From positions 528,409,755 to 528,473,754 of the forward strand of contig OX422215.1 in the NCBI GenBank assembly GCA_949130495.1: a stretch of 64,000 nt of DNA, given 5' to 3'. Positions 47,372 to 58,418 of this stretch are shown one piece after another; position 1 is the first letter of the stretch, and every line of letters begins with the position of its first letter. The notes under the pieces are model-generated. The model saw only the letters and a list, made by a program, of their open reading frames with translations, ran no database searches and was not told where the DNA came from. The translations under genes were made by a program, and so were the position numbers. Source of the DNA: Sambucus nigra (taxonomy: Eukaryota; Streptophyta; Magnoliopsida; Dipsacales; Adoxaceae).

Positions 47372-49373
47372 TATAATACCCCGTATTTTTATGGCTTTTA
47401 ATTATGAAGTTAATTAAATGGAATTGCTTTTAATCTGGGATTTAATAAATTAATTTAGAATAATTAATTGGAAATTAATTCGGATTTAAATGCTAGCGGG
47501 ACGAGAGTTAGTATTTGGTTATTAATATGTTGTTAAATATTTCTGAGTGATTATGGTAATATGTGATCATGGGATTTATTAAAAATGTCGTGAATTGAAA
47601 ATGCGACAGTTTCGGTAATTTAGTTGGGACGCGTGTGTCAGTCGTGTCAGGACCCAATTTAATGGATTTCAAAGTATTTTATTTTTATGTCATGCGTATG
47701 AGTTTTTTGAGTGCCCCAACGTGTCCGAAAGGTTCGAGATAGTCAGAAAACACTAGTCGGGAGTTTAGTTTGAGTCCCGGAGCATTTCTATGCCTAACCG
47801 GCAACCCGGGAGGGTATTTTGGTAATTTTAAAAATTAAGGAATTAAGACCCACGAATTTTAGTGTTTAATTATGTATTATTCGAAATGCCATTAGGGCTA
47901 TTATCAGCAAAAAATAAAGAGGTGGGATACGTGAGTTAGAGGAGAGGTTACAAAAAGTCCCCAAACCAAAACCACCACCCACCACCACCAATTTGGACGG
48001 AATTGTGACCGGAAAGAAGAGAGGACTAGACCTTGAACAACAACAACGGATCAGAACATCAGATTTATAGGCAAGTGGTTTATCTTGTAAAGATTCAAAT
48101 CACATAGTGTGACACCTCGCCTAATAAAATACCGGGTGATCAGTCCTATACCAAATTAAAACAGGAATCTCAGTTGGATCATCCTTAGCATCACTTTCGA
48201 AAACGTTTTAAAACTTACTAACCACCTAGTATTCCAAAAACTGGTGCCAAATTTTAACTTTTTAATTACACAAAATAGTACATGCGAAAATAAATATAAA
48301 CCATTCACACAACTGAATAAAACTCAATTGAATAATTAATTAAACAATTTGCCGAATAAACCATCGGCCACCAAAGTGAAATAATTCAAAACAAATTTCC
48401 AACACAAGAATAAAACAAATCTGAAAACTGAACTGAACGTTTGGGCTCCATGCCCTAAATAAAAATGAAACTGATACAAGATTCTTACTCTAGGAATGAA
48501 TGAATGATGCGTCTAATCCAAACTCCTGCTAGCATCCACATATGACGCATCTCCGTGTCCCAGAAATAGAATATCAATCCTGGTGTCCCTGTGGCTGGAC
48601 ACCTAAAAGGTTTTGAAAATAGTTTTATAGCAAGGGTTAGAACCTAAAATATTTTGAAAATATTTAGCAAGTGAATTAACTGCAGTAATTTAAAATGCAT
48701 GAATGCGCTTCATATTTAAGTTAGTGTCGCACTCCCTTGTGGACATTCTCACCCCTCCACTATTGTGCACACCTACCGGTTACCTTAACCCCACCTAGTT
48801 GTACTAACCCATCCAACTAGTCCTGGTATAACCTTCCCTTGCCATACTACTCAAACCCGAGTATAATAATTTCTTGAATTATAAGTTATCTCACAATTAA
48901 CTTAATTAATTCCTCTTAAATAGTAGCATATAACCGTGTCACAAGTTACATAAATTAAATACATCACACAATGTATTGTTACCCATATATAATATTTAGT
49001 ACCATTATATACGTACCTTTACCACAACATCCACACATATAACATATGTATATCCATCCCTTTGAGTATACCCTCGTCGGGTGATTCCCTCTAAATTGCT
49101 ATCTCACTAGGTGCGTTCACAAAACCTAGTTTTCCCAAGTTGGAATCGCTTACCAACTTGGCCCAAAATATAAACGTAGTGGAGGCGGTCATATTCCTTC
49201 TCTGAAAGTGAGATAAATCCCTCACCCATATATACCGGATGCTATGACCCGGGGATATACTCGCCCTACTCCTCAATCTAGGGGATTCACCCACATCGCG
49301 CAACCTCCCTTGATAGCTTTAGAGTATGTAAATTAAGTAAATATCTAATCACTGATATTTAATAGCACACACA

Positions 49374-49380
<7 letters not shown>

Positions 49381-49432
<52 letters not shown>
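49381..49432. repeat. (CA)n-(TA)n microsatellite
   Basis: About nineteen CA units followed by about seven TA units. Confidence 0.95.
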
Positions 49433-49489
49433 AGATAAACCCTGGCTTTACTGTGTACTCAAAATCCCATACACTAGCCTGTAATTTCC

Positions 49490-50340
49490 TGAATCTGTGG
49501 CCCGAATCAACATAATTAATTTTCTCACTTAATAAATTTATCATCTTCCCTAGTCTATGGTCCGACTCTAATATAATTAATTCACACCGCAATTAATACA
49601 ATACTTTCCCCGAGTATATGGTCCGACTCTAATTAAATTAATTAACACACCCACTAATTTAATACCATCCCTGAGTCTATTGTTCGACTCTAATTAAATT
49701 AATTAACACACCTATTAATTTAATACCTTCCCGAGTCTATCGTCCGACTCTAATTAAATTAATTAACACACTTATTAATTTAATACCTTCCCGAGTCTAT
49801 CGTCCGACTCTAATTTAATTAATTATTACACCCATTAATTTAATGCCTACCCGAGTCTACAATCCGACTCTAATTAAATTAACTATCACACCTATTAATT
49901 TAATACCTTTACGAGTCTATCGTCCGACTCTAATTAAATTAATTAACACACTTATTAATTTAATACCTCCCCGAGTCTACAATCTGACTCTTATTAAATT
50001 AATTTACACATTAATTAATCAACACAAATCCGAGTCTGTGGTCCGACTCTAATATAATCAATTTACACATTAATTAATCAACACAAATCCGAGTCTGTGG
50101 TCCGACTATAATATAATTAAATTTCACATTAATTAATTCATACCAAACTGAGTCTGTGGTCCGACTCCCAGTTAATTAATTTACACATTAATTAATTTAT
50201 ACCAAATCCCGGGTCTACAACCCGACCCTAAACTAATTAATTACAACATCAATTAATTTAATACTTTTTCGAGTCTACCCTCCGACTCTACCTCATTAAT
50301 TATCACATCCATAAATTTAGTAAGTTGGTGTCACCCAACC
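49490..50340 (-). repeat. 60-bp tandem repeat with a hairpin in each unit, about 14 copies
   Basis: Each unit carries CGAGTCTATCGTCCGACTC followed by TAATTAAATTAATTAACAC and TTAATTTAATACCTTCC. GAGTC and GACTC are inverted, separated by eight bases, and stay paired in most units. Period is 60 bp in the centre (49681-49981) and drifts at both ends. Confidence 0.9.
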
Positions 50341-52071
50341 ATTATCCCCGGACTCACTTACTTGACCCGTAACTTAATATTTCCCGAGTCTATGTTCCGA
50401 CTCCAAATTAATTACTCTCTCTCAACAATTAATTTAATACTTTGATGTCACTTAACCAACATACCCGTACTCGCTCACTTGGTCCATTTTAATCTCATAA
50501 TTTCATTCCCACATTTTCGCCCACAATGTGTCACACATTCGTCTCCATAATTTCCCCAATTATATTTACCTATAATTACCAACGTACCTGGACTCACCCA
50601 CTTGGTCCAAAATTCCATATTTCACCTCAATCCCTTTAATAATGTAGCGTCACCCAACTACAATACCCGAATTTTATTCCTCGGTTCGATATTAACACAA
50701 ATATTTATTTTCTCAAAATACATCCATTTGTGAAATACAATTATCACCCATCACATCATCCATTCATATCAACACGGTTAATTTACTCCCTACGTATCAT
50801 AGGCCCTTAAGATGATAAATTTCTTCACTTATCTCATAATTTCCGAAATGGGTTTTCTTCATTAAAATTCAATTAACTGTTCTACAAACCAAATTCCAAA
50901 TCCAAATACCACCAGTTTATATTCCGGATTCTCATTTAAAACAGATATCCATACTCAGAGATATACAACACAATAATTTTTACTTTGAATGTCATTCAAT
51001 AGTTCCATGAACAAAATCCCATTTTTGTACCCATTTATCCCCAAAACGAATTTTGGTTTACACATCACTATGATATGAATTGATCATCATTAATTTAGAA
51101 ATCACAACAGTTAACCCCTTGCCTGGAATTGTTCGTAGTGTCTGATCCGTTGGTGTAGTCCCTTAATTTGGCTCCAACATCCCCAAATTGGCTCTTGATT
51201 TGCTTTCCTCCAATTTCCCTCTCAAGCCCTGGGCTTAGAGTTGAGTTGACTGTTGTTCCCTAATCTCTCAATTAGGTTAAAGACATCCAATCCCGTTTTT
51301 GGCCATGTGGGTCAAATTAAAAAGGTCCAAATCACCCCGTGTGGGCCCGACTATGCCCAAAAATACACCGAGACCCAATTACTACCCCGGGTACTCTTTC
51401 CTGACTATCTCGACCCACCCGGACGCAACTGCGCACTCGAAATTATCATCCGAAATACTTTTTGACATTTCCAAATTTTGACCTCAAAATGAGACACACG
51501 AGATTTTGAACCATTAAACTTAAAAGTCACCAATTATAAATAATTCGGATCACTCAATTAAATTCTCTGCCTCATGAATTTAAGTTTCTCCAAATTTAAA
51601 TGTTTTTATAATTCCCAGAAATAATTAAATATTTAATCCTCAAAATTACGGGGTGTTACATATAATTTACATGTTTTTATAGATTTGAAGATTTATCATG
51701 AATAATGAAAATTGAATGGATTTGAATGGTTTAAATCATAATCTGGGTAGGACTTGCATGTAGGTTTATGTCGGAGATGATAACAACTATGAATTTATGA
51801 ATGATGGGTAGGAAATTTCAAAATTTGATGGGATTATGGGGTTTTCTTGAAGAAATAGGAAAACTAGGTTTTATATGATTTTTAGGTATTTTTATCCAAG
51901 AAAGTGATGTTATATGTTGATTTGTTGAATGTAAAACGTGAGGAATGAAGCAAACACGTTATTAGGATGATTAGTATATTCACAATGTGGGTTTTGGACG
52001 TTAGAATGAAGATTTAGAGGTGTAGAAATTTGATAACCCGTAACTATTAAGGATTTTTGGGCTGATACCTG

Positions 52072-52135
52072 CTTGATCGATCGATCAACTCAAGAATTTC
52101 GATCGATTGACCCCTTTTTATCGATCGATCGACCC
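52072..52135 (+). repeat. GATCGATCGATC palindromic cluster in the 5' LTR
   Basis: TTGATCGATCGATCAACTC, TTCGATCGATTGACCCC and TATCGATCGATCGACCCC occur within 64 bases. The sister LTR has an expanded version at 59546-59632. Confidence 0.85.
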
Positions 52136-53938
52136 CTGTTGTAATTTGGCAATTGTTTCTCTTTAAGGTTTAATGATTATTTCCAAAGCCGATGTTGGTT
52201 ATTAGGGAGATTAATATGATATTTTGGGACTTAATTAAATTCAATAGGGACTTAGTTATTATCAGAGAATTCTATAACTTATGGGATTGATTGATATTAC
52301 CTATGAGGGTCTACCGAGTGAGGTACGGTTAGAAAACGTTCGAATTGGAACTATGTTGAGAATTGAGGATGATGTAAGGTTAAGGGCGGTAACGGAGGGA
52401 CTTTAAGTACTGAGATAACATTAGAAATTAATAAGAAACCTAGTAACCTTTTGAGATAGGTCTAAGTACCCAAATTGATACGACGAGAGAGTTATAAAAC
52501 GGAATTTATATTATGTGTAATGTTTGGAGGAAACTTGCTACGCACGAGATTAACTAGATGAAATGTGTGAACATCTATAGTATATATGATTACTTAGGTT
52601 GTGTGGATGCCAAGTGTATGGATTTCTTATGTGTATGACATACCTACCGTACTTTTTATCACCGGAGGTTAGTTTTATTCTGGAAAGGACCCTCTTATCC
52701 TTGTGTGCCATCGGTGGGATTTAGACTAGTACCTTAAGGACATAGTACTGTGAATGACTTATTTGTGATTTTATATGTCAGCTGACCTTGGGAGCATAGG
52801 TATGTCCGTGACCCATGGGTATGTGAACTATGTTCGCCTCCAATATGTGTGATTTGTATTTAACGGTTCCTGAGAGATTCAGAACACGTGATCCTTACGT
52901 ACGTGATGTACATGGACTCGATAGCAGAGTATGCGTGCACCGCAGCTTAGCCTAGGGGTGTCGTATATGTATTTATGTATTGAGAGTGATGTACTTACGT
53001 ATTTGTGATGGGTTCATTGTTTCTTAGTAGATGTGAATGACTAAGATATTCGAATGGGTTAAAAAAATGAGAATTTAACTAATACTTGAGATAAGTAATT
53101 CAACGAATGTGAACATGGGTTATAAATATGGCTTATTTGGTGGTTATGTGTAGATACTCTATGTTAGAATGCGAAGGCAGGAGTGGTACAAACTAGATAG
53201 ATAGTGGCATAACTAGGATGGGTTAAAGGCATACGTTAGGCGTGCACAGTAGTTGAGAGGTAACAAACGCATGTGAGAGTACGCAAATAACGTGTTTATA
53301 ATATGTGATGTTTAATTGTAATTTAAGTCACTTGCTAAACTTTCAAACTGTTTCCACATCGGGCTCTGACACTTTTTCCTACAAATCTATTTTTGTTTTG
53401 TAAAAACATTTTAGGTGCCCAGCCACAGGGACGCCAAGCATAGGAGTTCCATTCTGATGACGTGCTGTAGCTGCTGTGGAAGTTACAGGATCTCGGTAGT
53501 TGACGCTCTCATTTTATTCTTGATTCCTTCAGAGTCAATTGTATCAGTTAGGGCATTTTTTCCATTCTTACTTAGAGGCTGTAATTGTAGACTTTCATTA
53601 TTTCAGTTTTTGGTTCATTATTTATTCAGACTCTTATATTGGGACATTATTTACTCTGGAATTTTTATTATCGGAGTGTTTACACCAGACTTATTTAATT
53701 TCATCTCGTTGAGCATTTATATAAGATTGGTTATGCGATTGATGGTTTATTAAATAAATTCTCGTTTAAGTGTTGGCTTAGTTAAAAAAATTTGGCATCC
53801 CTCTTTTTAAATATTAGGTGGCTAGTAATTAATTAAATGTTTTTCGACAGTGATGCTAAGACTGAACCAACTTGATATTTTGTATTAATTTAATAAAGAA
53901 GTAGATACCCGGTATTTAATTAGTCGGGGTGTCACTGG

Positions 53939-53954
53939 TGGTATTAGAGCATCC
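53939..53954 (+). other. Primer-binding site of the 14 kb element
   Basis: TGGTATTAGAGCATCC, close to the tRNA-Met-type TGGTATCAGAGCATGG, lies a few bases after the LTR. Confidence 0.75.
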
Positions 53955-55743
53955 GGTTCTAGAGTCCTTTAGGATCTGTGCGGCTTATTATGCTTCGAGC
54001 GTAGTTTTATTTGATATAGAGCCCTATGTTTAGGATTGTTGATTTCTTTGGTGAGATTTATTTCTCCTGCTATGATATATATGATAGTGAATCTTATTTT
54101 CAATCTGGTGTGTTCGTGCGCCGAACAATGTAGTGCGTCAGGCGAAGACAGTTGAGCGAACAACAGGAGGTAAAGATCAGTTGAGGTTATTTAAATTTAT
54201 TATATAAGGATGACTGTAGTTGAAGTCACCGATATTATGGTACGAAAGTCCTGGATGGTACTGACGGCCAAGGTGCGACTTGTGACTTCCAGCCACAACT
54301 ATAGTAGAAAGTGGGGTCAAATTAGACTCACCCAACAAGGTTAGAATGGGAGAGAAAGAGTTAGGTGAAACATTGAAGAGAACCAGCAGTGGAAATACTC
54401 GAAATGCGGAGATGGCATGTGCTAGCCAAACAAACTTAATATATCCAACGGCTTGGGCATATGTCGGGGTATGGCCAATCGTGATTGAAAATTTGGGGAA
54501 AATTTTTCTTGACTCGTAAGAGCGGAGTTTCAATGGTGAGAGGCAATCACCACACTAATAAGTGGAATGTGACATCGAGAGAAGGCGTACACATATGGTT
54601 TGACCATAAGTTCCTTCATCAAAGGTTCAGGGTGAAAGGCGAAGGTTACTCTGAACTCACACAAGAGAACCGTACAGAGGTCACTTTGTGAGGAAAAAAT
54701 TAATTATGTAGCGAACCTTACACCGGGTGAAGTAGGTGAGGTGGAGAAGAGGACATAAAAGGGAGAATTTACATACAAGGAGTATTGTTAGCCCTTCTGG
54801 GGAATTTTGCTTGAACGGTCAATGCAGATGGTAATAATGTCACGTAGTATTAATTTGGAGGTAAACATTTCCTTAGGTGGGGAGGTGCAAGAATCGAGGA
54901 ATTTATATAAAGTAAGACTGGGAAAAATGGTGTTGGAGAAGCACCATAATGGGAAGACCCAACGGGGAACCCGTTAAAATAATTCGGATAGCTGAATTGT
55001 TACCGAGCGATGGTGAATTCAGTAAGAGATGTTGAAACTAGTACCGTGTTCCTTCGGTCCATCAAAGCTAAAGGAACAATGTAGGTAGTCATCAGAGTCG
55101 AGACTACCAACGTCCGAGAGAAGGAACACCTTAACATGGTCAGTGTGACCGAAGATAAGTGGAGTATGAGTAGAGGTATTTTGTGGGAAGTGAAACCCAT
55201 GAGTTATAAATGTTTCCGAATGCAAGTGTAGGGATAAAGGTATTATGCCTAGCGAGGGCAATAGTTATTGAAATATTCGGTTTGGTACGGACAGATGTGT
55301 TAAGTCCAGGAGCCATTTGAGCAGCCAGGACGATTGTCATGATAGATGTATGAGATATATTCTTAGATGATGTTGCATGTTGTTTGTGGCATTAACGAGT
55401 TGCTACAATTGTTATTATTGTTATTTTTGTTTGAAAGTCGAGTTTAGTGAGTATCGACAATTTTTATTATTTATGAGGATATCTTCCCTGATAGTGTGGG
55501 GTTACCTTTATTGTCATCCGCGGAGGATGAATGAGTATATTGATAGCGATTTATATTTTATTGAATTTGCTCATTTTAGAGATGTGTTATACGAGTATGA
55601 TATTATCCTAATTGTGGTTTTATATATAATTGTACCGATAGTGTGCTGGTGTTGTAAGCTTATCGGGGTTACTACCTTGGGGTAAAATGTTTTGTTCTGG
55701 CGAGGTCCCATCTGTGAGAGGGCCGAGCTTGTAATTATATTTT

Positions 55744-55746
<3 letters not shown>

Positions 55747-55778
<32 letters not shown>
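55747..55778. repeat. (TA)n microsatellite left of the MITE
   Basis: An AT-repeat run that serves as the insertion site of the MITE. Confidence 0.9.
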
Positions 55779-55781
<3 letters not shown>

Positions 55782-56169
55782 TGTTCTAAAAAACTCGCCT
55801 AGGCTTAAGGCTTGGGAGAAACGCCTCGCCTTACGCTTTTCACGCCTTATTCTTCGTAAAACCCTTAAGGCGCACTTTTTTCTAAAAACAACAATGCTTT
55901 AGTGAAACGATGTCGCCTTTTAAAGAAGTTGTTTACAAACCGGACCATTATCTCATCCAAAATAATCAAATAGTATTTTAATTGCATATATTTAGATATA
56001 TTTTTATGATATGTGCAATTTTTGTATTTTAATAACCATGTTATGGTTAAAAAATATTAAAATATATTAAGAAGGCCAAAACGCCTTTTCACGCCTAGAC
56101 CCGCCCAGGCTTCTAAGGCTTAAGGCTTGGCCTCCACGCCTCAATCATGCCCCGCATTTTTTAGAACCT

Positions 56170-56171
<2 letters not shown>
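55779..56171. mobile_element. hAT-like MITE, 393 bp
   Basis: Terminal inverted repeats CACTGTTCTAAAAAA and TTTTTTAGAACCTTG (two mismatches), with subterminal CGCCTAGGCTTAAGGC and its partner GCCCAGGCTTCTAAGGC. This is a very common plant MITE type. It is flanked by TA repeats, so an 8-bp duplication would be hidden in the microsatellite. No coding capacity. Confidence 0.85.

Positions 56172-56219
<48 letters not shown>
56172..56219. repeat. (TA)n microsatellite right of the MITE
   Basis: Continues the TA run beyond the MITE. Confidence 0.9.
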
Positions 56220-56221
<2 letters not shown>

Positions 56222-58405
56222 TTGTGATTTCAAAACGGTATAATGGTCTCGGATATTTAATCCCAATATGCGTAGGGATTTAATTGATATAATTCGTATG
56301 TAATTGGTTTACTAGTCAGCCAAAAGGTTTAACTGGTTGTTATAATTAACGCTCAGGATGTCGTAATAAGAAGAGTGCATTATTTATCACCCTTTAGAGA
56401 CGTGGGAGTTTAAACTCACAGTTGTGTGTCTGGGGACGGGATTTTGAGAGCCCCGGTTATATTTGCATGAAGTATATGAAATGTGATTACCATCAATGTT
56501 AAGAGAAAGCGTCTTTCGGAAGGAGTTCCTTGATTATGTGTAATTGCGAAAGGAGATGTAACTTTGTTGTTAAGAGATGGGAGTATAGGGGTACATGTTA
56601 TGGACATGGCTTAACGGATCCCGATGACTGACAATGTTAGGTAATAGTGTATCGGGGGGGTTCCTTGTTTGGATTTTGCTTTGCGAGACACCCCATGCAT
56701 GAAACTTAGCGTAATGTTGGTAGTAAGGAGATGTGTGGCCATTCATTCATGATTAACAAGGGGTAAATTTACGATATTAGGCCAGAAGAGCCAGTTGTTA
56801 GTGAAGAAGTACTCATAATTTTTTTTTTGTTCGGGTTGAAGGACGCATTGAGGTTAAGTAGGATTTAGGATTTTTGAAGTCGGAGGTGATTGAGAACACC
56901 CAAGTGGTATAGCCACATTGTAAATGCAGAGGTAATAAAGCGTGGAGTACGTATGGAGCATACCTGATGGTTGAACCCATATGTATGGGTTAAAAAGGGG
57001 TATAGACACCCTGGTTTGTTTATGTGTTAATCTAAGGAAGAGGGGACATAGATGGGTGAGATTATTACTTATGAGATTAAATGTCGTAAGAAAATGTGTT
57101 AATGAATATTATGTGTAATCAGTGTAGAACGTCCGAATTTGGTAAAAAGGCATTGGGAAGCCATTTAATAAGGGGGTATCTCTTTAGAAGGCATATATTT
57201 AATTATTATGGATAATTTGGAGTACAGTTCCAACCAATCAAATGTTGAGGGTGACTCAAGAGTAAATAGAATGAGGATGTCAATAAGGTATAAAGGGACC
57301 AGATGTGCACAACGTGGTGAAAAGTGCAAGGGTCTAAACTTTTAGTATACGCCGGGAGAAGAAGAAGAGCATTAAGTATTAGTTAACGGGAAGAATTTTA
57401 CGTGAAAACCGACATTGAAAGGGGTATAGTAAGTAGTAGAACGGTTGGGGTTAGATGATCAACCAGATAATTTTGTATCAAGCCGACGATTCCAGGGATG
57501 GAAGGGTCAAGTTGGAGAATTTCCTTCAGGGATTACCAACTTAAAAATAAGTAACGAGTTCCTTCGAATAAGTGGGATAGGTTGTCCAAAAAGGAGAAAA
57601 ATGGTTGTATACTGGTGTGATTTTTCCTATTAGATAGTGAACACGCCGGTACGTGGTCCTGCGCAGTATTATTCAGAACCAATAGGAGATCCCCGAAATC
57701 CACCTTCAAGGTGGGGTAGCAAGAAGTAGTGGAGATAATGCTTCGTTATGAGGGTTGTATCACCTATAGCTCGAGATGTAGGCGCAATGTGATTGACGAC
57801 TGGTGGATTGTATGAAATAAATTTTTGATTCATTGCGATCTTTTCAATTCTAAATCGAGTATAACTAGAAAGTGAGGTATATTGTAGTAATGGGGAGAAG
57901 ATATTACCTAATGGCAGAGTTGGGGGAGAGCACCCGTATCTATTTATAGTGGACAAGGTGCTTACAAATGTTTTGTGTAACACCAATCGGCTGAAGTGGT
58001 TTTCCCTTGTGTAAGAGTCACAACACCTGGAATAGAGATTCGAAGAACGGGCAAGAGTAGTCAGATGTGTTATTGATTTCTTCCAGGATGAGAGTTTGGT
58101 GTTTTGATAAACTCAGGAGTTAATGCGTAGTGAGGTGCGGACTCACAATAATATTGCGATAATGCGGCCAATGATGTATAGGCTATTTTTACTCGAATGT
58201 TGTTTAGTAAGAGCACAACGTGACGTGCATTTATTGAAGTGTAATCCTATAACTGATAAAGTATCAAGACCATTAAACAAGCTTGTTGTGAAGTGAGGGC
58301 TCCAATGATTGGGCCTTTCTTTATATTTTATTTTGAGTACTGGAGGATACCTAATTTTTCCAAGTGTGCCTTACTTTTCCGAATTTCGGGACCAAATTCC
58401 GTTAT

Positions 58406-58418
58406 TAGGGGGGAAGTA
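58406..58418 (+). other. Polypurine tract of the 14 kb element
   Basis: AGGGGGGAAGTA lies directly before the 3' LTR, preceded by AATTTCGGGACCAAATTCC, as in Tekay/Del elements. Confidence 0.85.

Larger units (their letters stand above)
48108..51660 (-). mobile_element. Reverse-oriented Tekay/Del-like solo LTR, 3553 bp
   Basis: It is absent from the matching position of the sister LTR (after CAAAGCACATAG, 59151). It starts TGTGACACCTCG and ends ACGGGGTGTTACA on the plus strand; the reverse reads TGTAACACCCCG...GGTGTCACA. Its minus strand shares TTTTAGGTGTCCAGCCACAGGG (48580-48602 region) with the surrounding LTR (53411), so the two families are related. Flanks catag and tataa match poorly. 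It carries a 60-bp hairpin array. The 60-70 codon frames are not gene-like. Confidence 0.75.
47372..53936 (+). mobile_element. 5' LTR of the 14 kb element (split)
   Basis: The LTR proper is 47372-48107 plus 51661-53936, colinear with 58419-61408. By eye the first 110 bp differ at about seven positions. It ends GGGGTGTCAC just before the primer site. A 112-codon frame at 53415-53753 also exists in the other LTR but has no recognisable domain. Confidence 0.85.
53955..58405 (+). other. Internal region of the 14 kb element, no recognised gene
   Basis: About 4.45 kb of G-rich plus-strand sequence. I find no RT box, integrase finger or zinc knuckle in any frame. The longest frames (102-118 codons, for example 55377-55685) are hydrophobic or mixed and match nothing I know. 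A hAT-like MITE lies at 55779-56171. Either the coding region has decayed past recognition or the element never carried one. Confidence 0.6.

Noticed and set aside
49490..50340. Regular 60-bp array that superficially resembles a CRISPR array
   Set aside because: Whole units repeat without unique spacers, it sits inside a plant LTR, and no cas genes exist.
53415..53753. 112-codon frame repeated at 60887-61225
   Set aside because: Both copies lie at the same place in sister LTRs, so their similarity follows from LTR duplication. The product is hydrophobic without known motifs.
55377..55685. 102-codon hydrophobic frame that could be a membrane protein
   Set aside because: Compositional product of T-rich sequence in the internal region of a non-coding element; no start context or homologous domain recognised.
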